A program made the position numbers and the translations under genes. The notes beneath the pieces were generated by a model. That model saw nothing but the letters and a program-made list of their open reading frames with translations, had not been told where the DNA came from and ran no database searches. A stretch of 22,435 nt of DNA from Flavobacterium sp. UBA6721 (GTDB lineage: Bacteria; Bacteroidota; Bacteroidia; Flavobacteriales; Flavobacteriaceae): contig DKIJ01000019.1 in NCBI GenBank assembly GCA_002454195.1, forward strand, positions 1 through 22,435, given 5' to 3'. This document shows, piece after piece, positions 6,735 to 14,633 of the stretch. Within the stretch, counting starts at the first letter, position 1, and the number at the start of each line of letters is the position of its first letter.

Positions 6735-7271
6735 CTACTTTTTATTTTCAGCTAAAAAGATCAAAGAACCTGAGTTCATACAATATCTTAATCCAGTTGG
6801 ATTTGGACCATCGTTAAAAACGTGACCTAAATGTCCTTCACAACGTGCACAAACAATTTCACCTCTTACCATTCCATGACTTTCATCAATAACTTCAATT
6901 ACTCTGTTTTTTTCAATTGGTGCATAAAAACTTGGCCATCCAGTTCCTGAATCAAATTTTGTTTTGGAGTTAAACAAAGGTAGTTTACACCCTGCGCAAA
7001 AATAGTTTCCTTTCTTGTGGTTATCATGATAGGCATTCTTAAATGGAGCTTCGGTTCCTTGTTCTCTCAAAATATGATATTGATTAGATGTAAGTACCTT
7101 TTTCCATTCTGCATCAGTTTTTTTGATTTTTTTTAGTGAAGTATCGCTAAGTGATAATCCTTCTTGTTCCGCTTGTGTTAATTCTTTAAATTTACTGTTT
7201 TTTTTCTCTATACAAGAAATTAATACAATGAATAGGATTGGAAGCAATGCGATTTGATAAATTGTTTTCAT
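6735..7271 (-). CDS. msrB: Lipoprotein methionine-(R)-sulfoxide reductase B without the usual resolving Cys
   Basis: A 178-residue MsrB (SelR fold) that reduces the R epimer of methionine sulfoxide in proteins. A lipoprotein signal with lipobox LISC (C20) places it outside the cytoplasm, anchored to a membrane. The two zinc-binding CxxC pairs are C92/C95 and C141/C144, and the catalytic Cys is C164 in RYCMNSGSL. The loop GTGWPSF (107-114) has Thr at residue 110 where classical enzymes such as E. coli MsrB have Cys (GCGWPSF), so it must regenerate without that resolving Cys, perhaps directly by a thioredoxin-like partner. The gene is 4 bp from msrA and its end abuts the IS, 14 bp away. Confidence 0.94.
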   Translation of the reverse strand: MKTIYQIALLPILFIVLISCIEKKNSKFKELTQAEQEGLSLSDTSLKKIKKTDAEWKKVLTSNQYHILREQGTEAPFKNAYHDNHKKGNYFCAGCKLPLFNSKTKFDSGTGWPSFYAPIEKNRVIEVIDESHGMVRGEIVCARCEGHLGHVFNDGPNPTGLRYCMNSGSLIFLAENKK

Positions 7272-7275
7272 TTTT

Positions 7276-7917
7276 TTAAGATTTAGATTTTAGTTTTCCT
7301 TTATATGTTTTTTTAAATAGTTCGTATCTTGGTATTGACACATTTCTTACGTAAGAATTATTTTGATTTAGCTTCACATAATTTTGATGATAGTCTTCAG
7401 CTGCATAAAAGTCAGTCACAGGTAGTACTTCTGTTACAATAGGATCAGTGAACGTATTATTGACAGTAAGTTCTTTTATCTTACTTTGTATAATTTTCAT
7501 TTCAGTTTCATTTTTATAAAAAGCAATCGATCGATACGCACTACCAACATCTGGACCTTGTTGATTAGGAGTTGTTGGATCTTGAGATGCAAAAAACACA
7601 TCAACTAACTGACTAAAACTGACAATTTTTGGATCATAAACAACTAATACCGCTTCTGCATGTCCGGTTCTTTGACTTCCAACTTGTTCGTAGGATGGAT
7701 TTTTAGTAGTTCCACCAGTATAACCAGAAGTAACTTCTTCTACTCCGACTACTGCTTCGAAAACGTGTTCACTGCACCAAAAACATCCTTCTGCAAAAAC
7801 AGCAATGGCTTTATTAGCTTTTGGCTCTGTAGATAATTTTTTAGTTTGTGCATTCGTGTTGCAACTATAGAAACTCATTAATAGTAGTGAGTATGCTAAA
7901 ATTTTGATTTTTTTCAT
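7276..7917 (-). CDS. msrA: Lipoprotein methionine-(S)-sulfoxide reductase A
   Basis: A 213-residue MsrA that reduces the S epimer of methionine sulfoxide. The catalytic motif is GCFWC (C45 nucleophile, C48) and is followed by the conserved QQGPDVGSAYRS (near 119-130) and AEDYHQNY (near 170-180). The signal peptide ends in a lipobox FYSC (C19), so it is probably an outer- or inner-membrane-anchored periplasmic repair enzyme. It sits between DUF1223 and the lipoprotein MsrB (4 bp), forming an extracytoplasmic A+B repair set. The C-terminal resolving Cys residues of some MsrA types are not seen, so recycling may rely on a partner. Confidence 0.95.
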   Translation of the reverse strand: MKKIKILAYSLLLMSFYSCNTNAQTKKLSTEPKANKAIAVFAEGCFWCSEHVFEAVVGVEEVTSGYTGGTTKNPSYEQVGSQRTGHAEAVLVVYDPKIVSFSQLVDVFFASQDPTTPNQQGPDVGSAYRSIAFYKNETEMKIIQSKIKELTVNNTFTDPIVTEVLPVTDFYAAEDYHQNYVKLNQNNSYVRNVSIPRYELFKKTYKGKLKSKS

Positions 7918-7935
7918 TTTATTTTAAATTATTTA

Positions 7936-8715
7936 TTAATTAATAAGTGCTTTTGAAGCGGTAAGTATTTGTCCTGTTTTAGTATTTTGAACATAAGCAA
8001 CAGCAATAAATTCGGCTTTTTGCCATTCGGAATTAAATTTGAAGCTTGATTTATTGTTAGATTTAGTGTTGATAGCATTACTCTTAAAATCATATACAAT
8101 ATTATAATTGGTTTGATTTAATCCTCTGTTTTCACCTCTCTTAATACTTGTAAATTCTTTTTTCTTTACTAATGCTACATTTACGATGTTAGATGCTGCT
8201 GCAACATCTGTTTCATAATCAATTGTCAATACATTTTGATATATAATGGCACTTTTTATACTAATAGTATACTTGTTTTTTAAGGCAAGTTCTTCCTTTA
8301 CAAAGTTTTTTATTTCATTTTTATAACTACCAACTAATTCGTGCTTCCCATTAATAACTAATTGAGGTGTGTAATTTCCTTGAGCGTTAAGTAATGAAGC
8401 ATAGTTACGCTGTCTATTAGTAAATTCGGCTTTACTAAAAGGATCTTTCCAACCAATGTAATTCCAATAATCAACGTGAAATGCTAAAGGAATGATGTTG
8501 GGATTGTCTTGTGCAGCATACTCACCAAGTACGACATCTGCTGGAGGACAACTGCTGCAACCTTGTGAGGTAAAAAGTTCTAAAACTACAAATCCATTTT
8601 GGTCTTTCTTATCTTGTTGGTTTTCAAAAAATTCTTTCATTGTAAAGCTTGACAAAACCAAGAATGTCATTATTATCAACGTGATAAATATGGTTTTATA
8701 AATTGAATTTTCCAT
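7936..8715 (-). CDS. Exported DUF1223 thioredoxin-like protein
   Basis: A 259-residue protein with an N-terminal membrane or signal segment (about residues 8-25) and a DUF1223 domain. The thioredoxin-like signature ELFTSQGCSSCPPADVVLGE spans 46-65 with a CSSC pair (C53, C56), then FHVDYWNYIGWKDPF and TPQLVINGK, all characteristic of the family. The role of DUF1223 is not established. Its position directly between the two msrB genes and msrA suggests it supplies or shuttles electrons to the reductases at the periplasmic face. The family call is firm; the partner role is inferred from gene order. Confidence 0.88.
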   Translation of the reverse strand: MENSIYKTIFITLIIMTFLVLSSFTMKEFFENQQDKKDQNGFVVLELFTSQGCSSCPPADVVLGEYAAQDNPNIIPLAFHVDYWNYIGWKDPFSKAEFTNRQRNYASLLNAQGNYTPQLVINGKHELVGSYKNEIKNFVKEELALKNKYTISIKSAIIYQNVLTIDYETDVAAASNIVNVALVKKKEFTSIKRGENRGLNQTNYNIVYDFKSNAINTKSNNKSSFKFNSEWQKAEFIAVAYVQNTKTGQILTASKALIN

Positions 8716-8720
8716 AGTAT

Positions 8721-9284
8721 TTATTTTTTGTTATCAGGGATAAAATCAAGTGCAATCGAATTCATACAGTATCTTTTACCAGTTAATTCCAGACCATCGT
8801 TAAAAAGATGTCCTAAGTGTCCGTCACATCTTCCACAAAGTGCTTCTGTACGTTCCATACCATGAGAATTGTCATTTTTGTAAACTACACTTTTAGAATT
8901 GGCTTGCTCGAAAAAACTTGGCCAATCGCATTGGCTAGAGAATTTTGCCTCTGAACGAAACAATTTGAATCCACAAGCTGCGCAGTAATAGGTTCCTTTT
9001 TCATCAGTGTCGCAATATTTTCCTTTAAATGGACGTTCGGTATCAGCATGTCTTGACACTGCATAGACACCATCTGGCAGTACCTTCTTCCATTCAGCAT
9101 CAGAAATCTTCAACTTTTTAATGCTTGTATTCGAGTAATACGGATTGTTGGTTTTTGTTATAGTATCATTTAAACTATAAACATCTATTGCTTTTGTCTT
9201 TTTAGATTCTAACCGCGTAAATGAAGTTAAAAAGAGTATTGAAAATAAAAGCAGAGCACCTAATTTTAAATTAATTTTTTTCAT
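8721..9284 (-). CDS. msrB: Exported methionine-(R)-sulfoxide reductase B with resolving Cys
   Basis: A 187-residue MsrB. Zinc pairs are C101/C104 and C150/C153 and the catalytic Cys is C173 (RYCMNS). The loop reads SQCDWPSF (117-124), with C119 in the place of the usual resolving Cys. This differs from its neighbour 6735-7271, which has Thr there. The N-terminus (MKKINLKLGALLLFSILFLT) is a signal or anchor segment without an obvious lipobox, so it is exported. It is the first gene of the operon, with its start 20 bp from the -7 box at 9304-9311 and a Crp-like site beyond it. Two MsrB types in one operon is unusual. Confidence 0.93.
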   Translation of the reverse strand: MKKINLKLGALLLFSILFLTSFTRLESKKTKAIDVYSLNDTITKTNNPYYSNTSIKKLKISDAEWKKVLPDGVYAVSRHADTERPFKGKYCDTDEKGTYYCAACGFKLFRSEAKFSSQCDWPSFFEQANSKSVVYKNDNSHGMERTEALCGRCDGHLGHLFNDGLELTGKRYCMNSIALDFIPDNKK

Positions 9285-9303
9285 CTTTTTTAAATTTATA
9301 AGA

Positions 9304-9350
9304 CAAATTTATCAAGATTGGAGAGAGGGAATTGTCAAGTAATGTACATT
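9304..9350 (-). promoter_or_regulatory. Crp/Fnr-type class II promoter of the msr island
   Basis: A perfect -7 box, TAAATTTG on minus (plus 9304-9311), is preceded by TTGTCAAGTAATGTACATT (plus 9332-9350), which contains the imperfect inverted repeat TGTCA-AGTAAT-GTACA (9 of 10 to the Crp form TGTnA-N6-TnACA). From a predicted start near 9299 the centre is at about -41, the class II activator position. The same element with the same 28-bp offset is found at 19705-19751. Confidence 0.65.
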
Positions 9351-9438
9351 ATAGACTAAATTGGCAGTTCTTTAACTTTTATTCGATTTGAATATATTAT
9401 TTACATTCATTATTAGCATACAGCAATGCACAGGATAC

Positions 9439-10296
9439 TCAATAGATAAGATAGCTACGGTATTCTTTAGCAAATAAATTCATAGCTTTATATTGTCCAT
9501 TCGTAAATTCATTTTTGCATTTGTTAGGATAATAACTCATGTAATTATTTACTTTGGGACTATACACTTCTCCATTTTTATTAATCGATTTGACATAGTT
9601 GCAATAGGCATCAGTTTTGCCATTTGGATCAGAAGGCGTATCACAAATAAAATCGCCTTCCTCTTTGCAATTTGTTCCGTTTGGCTTTTCTAAAGTTGAA
9701 TTCTCATTAGTCAATTCGCCAAAAGTATGTTGTAACCCGAAGAAATGTCCTAATTCATGTTGCAAAGTCGATGTATTAAACCAAGCCTTATCACTAATAT
9801 AAATCGTTTCGTAACCTAAATTTAGATAATTTAAAAACTTCTCTGGCAAAACCAAAGTAAAACCATTTAAGGATTTTCCATGTGGCACTATAATGATATT
9901 GATTGATTTTTCTTTCTTTAAATTCTGTTTAAATTGGGTAAATATTCCTTCTTTTTCAGCAATTTGATCAATCGTTAGTTTTTGTGGACTTATTGAAATT
10001 TCTGAATTGACTATGAATTTTATTTTTCCTTTAGTAAATACATTATTTAAATCTTTAATCTTTTTTTGGAATTTAAAATCAACTTTTTTATTTGTTGCAA
10101 CGATACAATTTATTTTAAAAGTCATTGTCTCGTTTGTCATATTATCATCCTCATACAAATTAATTAATTCTTTCGCTCCATTTTCTGAACAAAATTCTGA
10201 AGAACATATTTGCTGAATAATTGGAGGAGTTTCATTTTTATTTGTACAACCTGCAACAATAAAAAGTAAGACTAACAAAATGTTTTTCATAATCAA
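9439..10296 (-). CDS. M43-type (pappalysin-like) zinc metalloprotease lipoprotein
   Basis: A 285-residue protein with a lipoprotein signal (lipobox VAGC, C17) and a metzincin active site HELGHFFGLQH at 180-190 followed by TFGE, where the three His bind zinc and the Glu is the general base. Further M43 marks are CDTPSDP at 218-224 and the Met-turn NYMSYY at 251-256. Cysteines in the C-terminal region may form disulfides. It should act outside the cytoplasm, attached to a membrane. It is the last gene of the long minus-strand operon, 7 bp after the GT-C protein. Its substrate is unknown and its presence after polysaccharide-type genes is unexplained. Confidence 0.88.
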   Translation of the reverse strand: MIMKNILLVLLFIVAGCTNKNETPPIIQQICSSEFCSENGAKELINLYEDDNMTNETMTFKINCIVATNKKVDFKFQKKIKDLNNVFTKGKIKFIVNSEISISPQKLTIDQIAEKEGIFTQFKQNLKKEKSINIIIVPHGKSLNGFTLVLPEKFLNYLNLGYETIYISDKAWFNTSTLQHELGHFFGLQHTFGELTNENSTLEKPNGTNCKEEGDFICDTPSDPNGKTDAYCNYVKSINKNGEVYSPKVNNYMSYYPNKCKNEFTNGQYKAMNLFAKEYRSYLIY

Positions 10297-10303
10297 GTAA
10301 TTG

Positions 10304-11638
10304 TTATAAAGTCTTAGGGACTCGTGATAAAATGCGATGCTTTTTTATTTCATATATAAAAACCGAAAAAACAATGAGATATTCGAGCGCTATTAAAAAC
10401 AGGTTCTCTTTAAAAGGAAAATTACTGTAAGCATAATAACTAAAAATGATTGTAAAACTCCATACTATGGTATACTTAAAATTTGTAAAAACACCTAACA
10501 AAACTAAATTAACAACGTACCATGGATGTACAGTTGTTGAAATAAACAAATATAATGTAATGATTACTAATGCGTTCGTTATGATGCTATCGACAGATTT
10601 ATTTTTTTTTATTAGAGCAAAAAATAGAACAATTACAATTGTGAGTATTGGAGTTATTTTTCCTATAGTATGAATGATATTATATCCTTTTACATTAAAT
10701 CCGATTTCTCTGGCAACATAATATATACTGCCATTAAACTCAAAATTAGTAAACCAAAGTGATATGGTTTCAGCATAATTGGCAATTAATGTTGAATTTA
10801 AAAATGGTAGAAAAAAAAGCACGTTCAAACCAATTATTATAGTATAAAAGAGAACACTTTTTATATATCCTAAATAGTTTAAGAACAAAGGTAAAAGAAG
10901 TAATGGCAACAATTTTACAGATATTGATAGGGCAATAAAAACAGCTGCAATTATCCATTTTTTTGTTAGTAGATAATAAAACCCAACTACAAGAAAAAAC
11001 AACATAACGCCTTCAAAATGCAAATTTCCTGTGAGTTCTAAAATAACTAACGGATTTAAAAAATACCAAAAAATATTTTCGGTGTTTTTGTTGAAGTGAA
11101 CTAATATTTTTCTTCCGTAATGATAAACTCCTATGTCGGCTAAAATAATTATCATTCGCAAAACGATTGTTGAAATAATTATAGACTTTCCACCTATAAA
11201 AGCTGCAATCGCAAAAAACAATTGATTAATTGGAGGATAATTTGAAAAATGAGAAGCGCTTAAACTTCCCATTTTATCATATAAATAATCAGCGTTTGGA
11301 AAAGAGATAATCGTGTTTATAATAACTTCTGGCTTGTATTGATAGGGATTAATTCCTGATAAAATAGCATGTCCATCCCAAATAAATCGGTAAAAATCTT
11401 GAGATAAAGCCGGAGTAGAAAATAAAAGCAGGATACGAAATAAAACACCTACTTTGAAAAAGGTCTTTTCATATTCTTCTGTATTCATTAAAGCAATCAA
11501 TCCAATAAAAGCTGCAGAATATAAAAGCAAGAGCAAATAAAACTGTTCTCTATCAAAAAGATATCCTAAAATGAAGTAAACAACTATACAGCAAACTGTT
11601 GCAAAATAAAATTGATATTTGAAAAGAAAAGCATTCAA
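10304..11638 (-). CDS. Multi-spanning GT-C glycosyltransferase (mannosyltransferase-like)
   Basis: A 444-residue inner-membrane protein with about ten hydrophobic segments. The first large extracytoplasmic loop has DFYRFIWDGHAILSGINPY (81-99), with D81 and D88, the signature of GT-C enzymes that use polyprenyl-phosphate sugars as donors (mannosyltransferase-like families). It would add a sugar from a lipid-linked donor on the periplasmic face. It lies 1 bp from the cellulose-synthase-like gene, and upstream is a DPM1-like synthase that could make its donor. The sugar is inferred, not shown. Confidence 0.8.
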   Translation of the reverse strand: MNAFLFKYQFYFATVCCIVVYFILGYLFDREQFYLLLLLYSAAFIGLIALMNTEEYEKTFFKVGVLFRILLLFSTPALSQDFYRFIWDGHAILSGINPYQYKPEVIINTIISFPNADYLYDKMGSLSASHFSNYPPINQLFFAIAAFIGGKSIIISTIVLRMIIILADIGVYHYGRKILVHFNKNTENIFWYFLNPLVILELTGNLHFEGVMLFFLVVGFYYLLTKKWIIAAVFIALSISVKLLPLLLLPLFLNYLGYIKSVLFYTIIIGLNVLFFLPFLNSTLIANYAETISLWFTNFEFNGSIYYVAREIGFNVKGYNIIHTIGKITPILTIVIVLFFALIKKNKSVDSIITNALVIITLYLFISTTVHPWYVVNLVLLGVFTNFKYTIVWSFTIIFSYYAYSNFPFKENLFLIALEYLIVFSVFIYEIKKHRILSRVPKTL

Positions 11639-11639
11639 T

Positions 11640-13121
11640 TTAGTTTGTTTTTAACGATTGAACAAAAACGTAACTAAAACCAAAAAACAGCATTAAATGA
11701 AAAGGGAATAATCCAAAATCGTTCAATTTAAAACCACTATACAAACCAAAAAGGAAATACAAGACCAGTAAACCTTCCATAATGGTATTCTTAGAAATGG
11801 TTTTAGAAATGTAAATATTCTCTTTCCATTTGTCTTTTAAGGTTTCAATATTGAACTTCGGAGTTCGAATAAATTCACTTTTTTTTCCTAATAATCCTTC
11901 TAAAACAGCAATTGAATTCTGGAATGAAAACCCCATTGCTATTGCATAAAAGGTAAAAAACATTCTTATATATTTTAAAAAATTTATAAAACCTCCACCT
12001 TGAATGTTTTTATAAGTAAACCAATAACAAATAAAGAAAATTATTGAAGTTATAATAAAGAAAACCATAATATCAAAATACCAGCCAATGTGACTAAAAT
12101 AGTTCTTTACAAATAGCATCGGTACGCTTAAAACTGCCATTATAAAAATACACAAAAACATGGAACTATTTAGTAAATGTAGTAATCCGTGGAATTTTGT
12201 TTTTCTTGAAATAGTATTAGATGCCATTACTTTGGAAGCCATTTTAACAAAATTTTCGGCACCACCTTTATTCCATCTAAATTGTTGTGAACGAGCAGCA
12301 CTAATGATTGCTGGTAATTCTGCAGGTGTTTCAACATCTTCTAAATAAATAAATTTCCAATTTTTGAGTTGTGCTCGGTAGCTCAAATCTAAATCTTCTG
12401 TCAAGGTATCACTTTCCCAATTACCCGCATCGATAATACATGATTTTCTCCAAACTCCTGCAGTTCCATTAAAGTTAATACAATGTTGTTTTGAGTTTCT
12501 GCCAGTTTGCTCTAACGTAAAATGGGCATCGAGTGCAAAACCTTGTATTTTAGTTAAAATGGAATAGTTTCGGTTTATATGTCCCCAACGTGTTTGAACT
12601 ACACCTATTTTTGAGTTCTTGAAATTCGGAATAGTTTTGAGTAACCAATCGGGTTTTGGCAAAAAATCGGCGTCAAAAATGGCAATGAATTCTCCTTTAG
12701 CCGTTACCAAACCTTCTTTTAAAGCACCAGCTTTAAAACCAGTTCTAATTTGTCGAGTAATATGTTTTATATCGATGCCTTGATTTGCGTATTTTGTAAC
12801 TAGTTTTTTTGTTAACAAAACACTGTCATCTGTACTGTCATCTAAAACTTGAATTTCGAGTTTATCTTTTGGATATTCTAACTCTACAATATTTTCTAAT
12901 AATCGTTCTATAACATATTTTTCATTATAAATAGGTAATTGTATCGTAACTAGTGGGATTTCGTTGGGGTTTGAAAAATCGAATTTTTCTATAAATTGTT
13001 TCGTTTTTTTACTTTTCAGATAATTTAAAAGCAAGTTAAATTGGGCCAAACTATAGAAAAAAATCAATAGAATGGCAATACTGTAAATAAAGAGAACGAG
13101 GTATGAAAGAACTAAAATCAT
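11640..13121 (-). CDS. Cellulose-synthase-like family 2 glycosyltransferase
   Basis: A 493-residue processive-type GT2. An N-terminal membrane segment (about 3-32) is followed by a cytoplasmic GT-A domain with QLPIYNE, DDSTD (94-98), the metal-binding DAD (150-152), TEDLDLSYR (241-249, general base Asp) and QQFRW (279-283), the QxxRW motif. Four or five membrane segments follow. The full D,D,D,QxxRW set marks the enzymes that build a beta-linked chain or add sugars to a lipid. No PilZ domain is seen, so direct c-di-GMP control is not evident. It sits 1 bp from genes on both sides, so the three glycosyltransferases are probably translated together. Confidence 0.9.
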   Translation of the reverse strand: MILVLSYLVLFIYSIAILLIFFYSLAQFNLLLNYLKSKKTKQFIEKFDFSNPNEIPLVTIQLPIYNEKYVIERLLENIVELEYPKDKLEIQVLDDSTDDSVLLTKKLVTKYANQGIDIKHITRQIRTGFKAGALKEGLVTAKGEFIAIFDADFLPKPDWLLKTIPNFKNSKIGVVQTRWGHINRNYSILTKIQGFALDAHFTLEQTGRNSKQHCINFNGTAGVWRKSCIIDAGNWESDTLTEDLDLSYRAQLKNWKFIYLEDVETPAELPAIISAARSQQFRWNKGGAENFVKMASKVMASNTISRKTKFHGLLHLLNSSMFLCIFIMAVLSVPMLFVKNYFSHIGWYFDIMVFFIITSIIFFICYWFTYKNIQGGGFINFLKYIRMFFTFYAIAMGFSFQNSIAVLEGLLGKKSEFIRTPKFNIETLKDKWKENIYISKTISKNTIMEGLLVLYFLFGLYSGFKLNDFGLFPFHLMLFFGFSYVFVQSLKTN

Positions 13122-13122
13122 T

Positions 13123-13815
13123 TTATTTTTTAAACGTATATTTTACAATCCAACCAATAATTTTTACACCAGCCATTACGGTTCCTTTGACTGTACCGGA
13201 AACCTTTGAAACACCAATTCGGTTTTTATAACGAACCGGAATTTCAACATAAGTCATTTTTTGTTTCAGCACTTTCAACTGCATTTCTACAGTCCAACCA
13301 TAGGTTCTATCTTCCATTTTAAGTTGCAGTAGTTTTTCATATTTAATTGCCCGAAACGGACCTAAATCGGTGAATTTTGCTCCAAAAAACACTTTCATTA
13401 AAAATGTTGCCAACCAGTTTCCAAACACTTGTTGTGGTGTCATCGAACCCTTTTCGCGTAAGTTTGCAACTCTAGCTCCAATTGCAAAATCGATATTTTG
13501 ATTAACTATTGGTTCAATTAATTTTGTCAATTCATTAGGATAATCAGAATAATCGCCATCTAAAAAAACTATAATATCTGGTTTTTCTTCTAATTTTGAA
13601 ATATACTCCATTCCTTTTAAGCAAGCAAATCCATATCCTTTTCTGTGTTCAGAAAGTACTGTAGCTCCAGCATTTTTGGCTACTTGCTCAGTTTTATCAG
13701 TAGAATTGTTACTAACAACAATTATTTCATCAACATTGGATGGAATTTCAGCAATCACTTTGGCAATTGCTTTTTCTTCGTTATAGGCGGGAATAATTAC
13801 TTTTATAATACTCAT
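13123..13815 (-). CDS. DPM1/polyprenyl-phosphate sugar synthase-like GT2
   Basis: A 230-residue soluble GT2 with the motif order of dolichol- or polyprenyl-phosphate mannose/glucose synthases: IPAYNEEKAI (8-17), NNSTDKTEQV (36-45), the metal-binding DGD (86-88), and TDLGPFRAI, followed by an amphipathic C-terminal stretch. It should transfer a sugar from a nucleotide donor to a polyprenyl phosphate at the cytoplasmic face. It overlaps its upstream neighbour by one base (TAATG). Together with the next two genes it makes a donor-synthase, polymerase-like and GT-C set. Confidence 0.88.
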   Translation of the reverse strand: MSIIKVIIPAYNEEKAIAKVIAEIPSNVDEIIVVSNNSTDKTEQVAKNAGATVLSEHRKGYGFACLKGMEYISKLEEKPDIIVFLDGDYSDYPNELTKLIEPIVNQNIDFAIGARVANLREKGSMTPQQVFGNWLATFLMKVFFGAKFTDLGPFRAIKYEKLLQLKMEDRTYGWTVEMQLKVLKQKMTYVEIPVRYKNRIGVSKVSGTVKGTVMAGVKIIGWIVKYTFKK

Positions 13816-14228
13816 TAAAAATTGTTGTCTTTTTTAAACTCGGATAAATTTGTCCAAGTTTTTATTTTTTTTCCATTACTATATTTTTCGGCTTTTGCAA
13901 TTTCTCCTTTGGAATATATTATTGAAAGTCCATTCATTCTATCGTTTATAAATTCACTTTTTTTAATAATCGTTTGCTTTTCGTCATAAAAAATCCACCA
14001 ATTTGTTTTTTGATTATTTTTATAATGACCTTCTTCTTTTTTTAAACCATTTTCGAAATAATAGAACCAATAATCTGTTTTTTGATTATTGAGCATCCAG
14101 CCTTCTTCTTTTAGTTTTCCGTTGGGATAATAATTTTTTATATAGATTTTGGAATCGAAAGTTACGAATGTTGTTATAAATATAAAAATTGAAAATAATT
14201 TTAAAATCATAAGAAAACAATTAATCAT
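13815..14228 (-). CDS. MORN-like repeat protein (toxin-antitoxin-like YwqK family)
   Basis: A 137-residue protein with a signal peptide-like N-terminus and at least three tandem repeats of the form YYxNGKLKEEG...W..YY.NG.KKEEGHYKNNQKTNWW, the MORN-2/YwqK-type variant. Such repeats are common in Bacteroidota and are thought to mediate protein contacts; no catalytic site is seen. Its start codon overlaps the stop of the upstream lipoprotein gene by 8 nt (ATGATTAA), and its stop overlaps the start of the GT2 gene by 1 nt, so it is embedded in the operon. The name does not imply a toxin. Confidence 0.6.
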   Translation of the reverse strand: MINCFLMILKLFSIFIFITTFVTFDSKIYIKNYYPNGKLKEEGWMLNNQKTDYWFYYFENGLKKEEGHYKNNQKTNWWIFYDEKQTIIKKSEFINDRMNGLSIIYSKGEIAKAEKYSNGKKIKTWTNLSEFKKDNNF

Positions 14229-14598
14229 ATAAAGGTCGAACGACCGGATAATTTATATTTATTTCAGAATTACTTTTATCAAAACCAATAGTAATATATC
14301 TATTTTTTTTGTGAACAAATTGAACTTTTTTTACAACATTTCCAATGCTAATTGTTAGTTCAGTATCTCCTAATGGATAATCTAATAGGATTCCTTTAGC
14401 AAGACCAAGACTGTGATTGGTATTTACTGTTTCTGAAAAAACGGTTTTATTGTCGATATTAATTTTAACTAAATCTTCATTAAATGTTTCTTCTAGATTA
14501 ATAATCAATTGTTCTTTCTCAGAATCTTGTTTGTCACACCCATAAAAAATGGATACTATTGTATAAAACATTAAAATAATTTTCTTTCTTGTTTTCAT
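14221..14598 (-). CDS. Small lipoprotein of unknown function
   Basis: A 125-residue protein not recognised from any family. The N-terminus is a lipoprotein signal with lipobox FYGC (C21), followed by a charged linker and a beta-rich domain with alternating hydrophobic residues (KINIDNKTVFSE, ELTISIGNVVKKVQF). It ends 8 nt inside the start of the MORN-like gene. It is probably an exported, membrane-anchored protein. Confidence 0.65.
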   Translation of the reverse strand: MKTRKKIILMFYTIVSIFYGCDKQDSEKEQLIINLEETFNEDLVKINIDNKTVFSETVNTNHSLGLAKGILLDYPLGDTELTISIGNVVKKVQFVHKKNRYITIGFDKSNSEININYPVVRPLYD

Positions 14599-14633
14599 AA
14601 TATATTTTTATCGTTAATGATTTATTTTTAGTA

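Noticed and set aside
9361..9379. Second Crp-like copy TTGGCAGTTCTTTAACTTT beside the msr promoter
   Set aside because: It matches the better copy at only 13 of 19 positions and is not repeated at the same offset in the other promoter.
9493..9500. TTGTCCAT inside the metalloprotease gene, matching the AraC-type half-site
   Set aside because: It is a single copy within a coding sequence, without a partner at 21 bp or a nearby -7 box.
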